Of a DNA stretch of 7,292 nucleotides, positions 6,367 to 7,292 are shown one piece after another. The DNA comes from Bacillota bacterium (lineage in GTDB: Bacteria; Bacillota_E; Sulfobacillia; Sulfobacillales; Sulfobacillaceae). The notes beneath the pieces are model-generated. The model worked only from the letters and a program-made list of their open reading frames with translations. It was not told the DNA's origin and made no database searches. Numbering within the stretch: the first letter of the stretch is position 1; each line of letters starts with the position of its first letter. The stretch spans positions 1 to 7,292 of the forward strand of contig JAKADJ010000107.1 of the NCBI GenBank assembly GCA_021820645.1, written 5' to 3'. The position numbers and the translations under genes are program-made.

Positions 6367-6888
6367 ATTATCGACGTCCGTCTTACGCCCTATCAGCCGA
6401 AATGGGCCGACCTATTTAACGAGGAAGCCGCGGGCCTCAGGGCCATTTTCGGACCGGGTTTGGTGGCGCTCGAGCATTTTGGCAGCACCGCGGTCCCGGG
6501 GATGATGGCAAAGCCTGTGATCGACATGTTGATGGTGGTTGACATGGCCCTGGTGGAGCGGGATTGGAAGGCGAAACTAAAGGAACTCCAATATGAAGAT
6601 GCGGGCGACTGGGGTATTCCTGGCCGAGTGCTATTTCGTAAGGGTGGTACGAGGCGGAGTCATCATTTGCATGTGTACCCAGTGGGGCACCGGGATATTC
6701 AACGCCATCTGATTGTCCGGGACTATCTTTTGACCCACGCGGAAGAAGTTAAAGCCTACAGCGCCTTTAAACAGGGATTGGCGTCCCGCTTTCGCGATAC
6801 GCGGGACTACAGCCCCGCTAAAAAACCTTACGTCCAGCGTCTAGAACAACGCGCGTTAGCCTGGGCAGAGGGCCGAGGGAGCGATTAG
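6367..6888 (+). CDS. GrpB family (UPF0157) protein with no standard start codon
   Basis: This small soluble protein belongs to the GrpB/UPF0157 family, which is related to the polymerase-beta nucleotidyltransferase fold. The same domain is found fused to dephospho-CoA kinase in some actinobacteria; its reaction is not established. Taking ATT 6367 as start gives 173 residues, the usual size. Family marks: LTPYQPKWADLF (6-17) at the N-terminus, EHFGSTAVPGMMAKPVIDM (36-54), the HHLHVYPVG block (99-107), RHLIVRDYL (113-121) and a C-terminal helix. No ATG, GTG or TTG lies in frame between the stop at 6352-6354 and the TTG at 6460. That TTG would remove about 31 conserved residues. Either translation begins at ATT or ATC behind AAGGGG, or ATG 6351 is the true start and one G of the six-G run must be skipped or is a sequencing error. 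The Nudix gene follows 8 bases after the stop, suggesting an operon. Confidence 0.8.
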   Translation: MIDVRLTPYQPKWADLFNEEAAGLRAIFGPGLVALEHFGSTAVPGMMAKPVIDMLMVVDMALVERDWKAKLKELQYEDAGDWGIPGRVLFRKGGTRRSHHLHVYPVGHRDIQRHLIVRDYLLTHAEEVKAYSAFKQGLASRFRDTRDYSPAKKPYVQRLEQRALAWAEGRGSD

Positions 6889-6896
6889 AAAGTAAA

Positions 6897-7292
6897 ATGC
6901 CCATGTCACCCTATTATCGTCGGATTCGCGACAAAGTCGGAACCATGCCTCTCTTTAATCCCAGTGTGGCGGCCATTATACGGAACGGCCAGGGAGATAT
7001 TTTGTTTCAGCGTCCCCAAGGCTCGGCGGACGTATGGAGCTTGCCTGCCGGGTCGATTGAACTCGGAGAAACGCCAGCCATGGCGGTGGTGCGCGAAGTC
7101 CATGAGGAAACGGGTCTTCGGGTTAAACCGATGAGCATTCGAGCCGTGCTGGGAGGAGCGTCTTTTCGCTTTATGTATTCCGATGGAAACCAGGTGGAAT
7201 ATATGGTGATTGTGTTCACTTGCGAGATATTGTCTGGTGAACTCCAATGCCTGGATGGCGAGTCGGCTGAACTCCGCTATTTCCCCGCGCAT
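6897..7292 (+). CDS. Nudix hydrolase (partial, runs off the window)
   Basis: The frame from ATG 6897 is open to the window end (132 codons). The N-terminus (SPYYRRIRDKVG at 4-15) precedes a Nudix fold beginning PSVAAIIRN. The Nudix box at 52-74 begins GSIELGE and ends REVHEETGL. It fits G-x5-E-x7-REUxEExGU fully, with metal-ligand glutamates at 67, 70 and 71. The enzyme should hydrolyse a nucleoside diphosphate linked to another group (X). The substrate cannot be told, and most of the C-terminal helix may lie outside the window. The gene begins 8 bases after the GrpB stop and has only a weak ribosome binding site (GAAAG), so it is probably co-transcribed with and coupled to GrpB. ATG 6903 and ATG 6945 are alternative starts. 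The latter would lose the conserved N-terminal helix. Confidence 0.9.
   Translation, partial: MPMSPYYRRIRDKVGTMPLFNPSVAAIIRNGQGDILFQRPQGSADVWSLPAGSIELGETPAMAVVREVHEETGLRVKPMSIRAVLGGASFRFMYSDGNQVEYMVIVFTCEILSGELQCLDGESAELRYFPAH

Noticed and set aside
6460..6888. TTG 6460 as the GrpB start
   Set aside because: It would remove the conserved N-terminal PY-x-PKW block and begins only three codons before the GST-AVPG motif region. No ribosome binding site precedes it.
6906..7292. Minus-strand frame of 128 codons at the right edge
   Set aside because: It is antisense to an unmistakable Nudix box on the plus strand.
1..7292. CRISPR array, insertion sequence, tRNA or attachment site
   Set aside because: I saw no regularly spaced repeats, transposase motifs, terminal inverted repeats or tRNA cloverleaf anywhere, including around the pseudogene scar.

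Overview
The window carries ordinary bacterial chromosome genes. It most likely comes from a moderately GC-rich Gram-positive (Bacillota-like) organism. The support is strong AGGAGG-type ribosome binding sites, GTG and TTG starts, a Bacillus-type long asparagine synthase, and a YjgB-like (DUF4309) lipoprotein. An acidophilic or thermophilic lineage such as Sulfobacillus is a guess from overall impression, not something the sequence proves. No rRNA, tRNA, CRISPR array or intact mobile element was seen.

Left part (1-2953, + strand). The tail of an unidentified reading frame ends at 145. A full-length glutamine-hydrolysing asparagine synthase (asnB-type) follows, with a GTG start at 211. Its last 17 bases overlap the start of a membrane-anchored, C39-like cysteine peptidase. 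The two genes form a translationally coupled pair, which may point to a cell-envelope role.

Centre (2954-4372, + strand). A 213-base non-coding leader with several possible hairpins precedes a TTG-started CPA1-type (NhaP-like) cation:proton antiporter.

Decayed zone (4373-5046). Two broken genes lie here. One is the first ~57 codons of a minus-strand nucleotidyltransferase that still has its start and ribosome binding site but has lost its 3' part. The other is the C-terminal half of a plus-strand aminoglycoside-phosphotransferase-like protein. It has lost its N-terminus, has an in-frame TAA just before the catalytic loop, and shows HGN where the family has HGD. The zone looks like a rearrangement scar.

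Right part (5047-7292). A minus-strand lipoprotein with a DUF4309 domain ends at a likely terminator. After a 176-base divergent gap come a GrpB/UPF0157 protein, which has no ordinary start codon, and 8 bases later a Nudix hydrolase that runs off the window. The GrpB start is the most unusual coding feature here: it needs either an ATT/ATC start behind a G-rich ribosome binding site or a one-base shift in a run of six G.

I found no convincing new multi-gene system. The points most worth a second look are the GrpB start, the asnB-peptidase coupling, the antiporter leader and the pseudogene junction.
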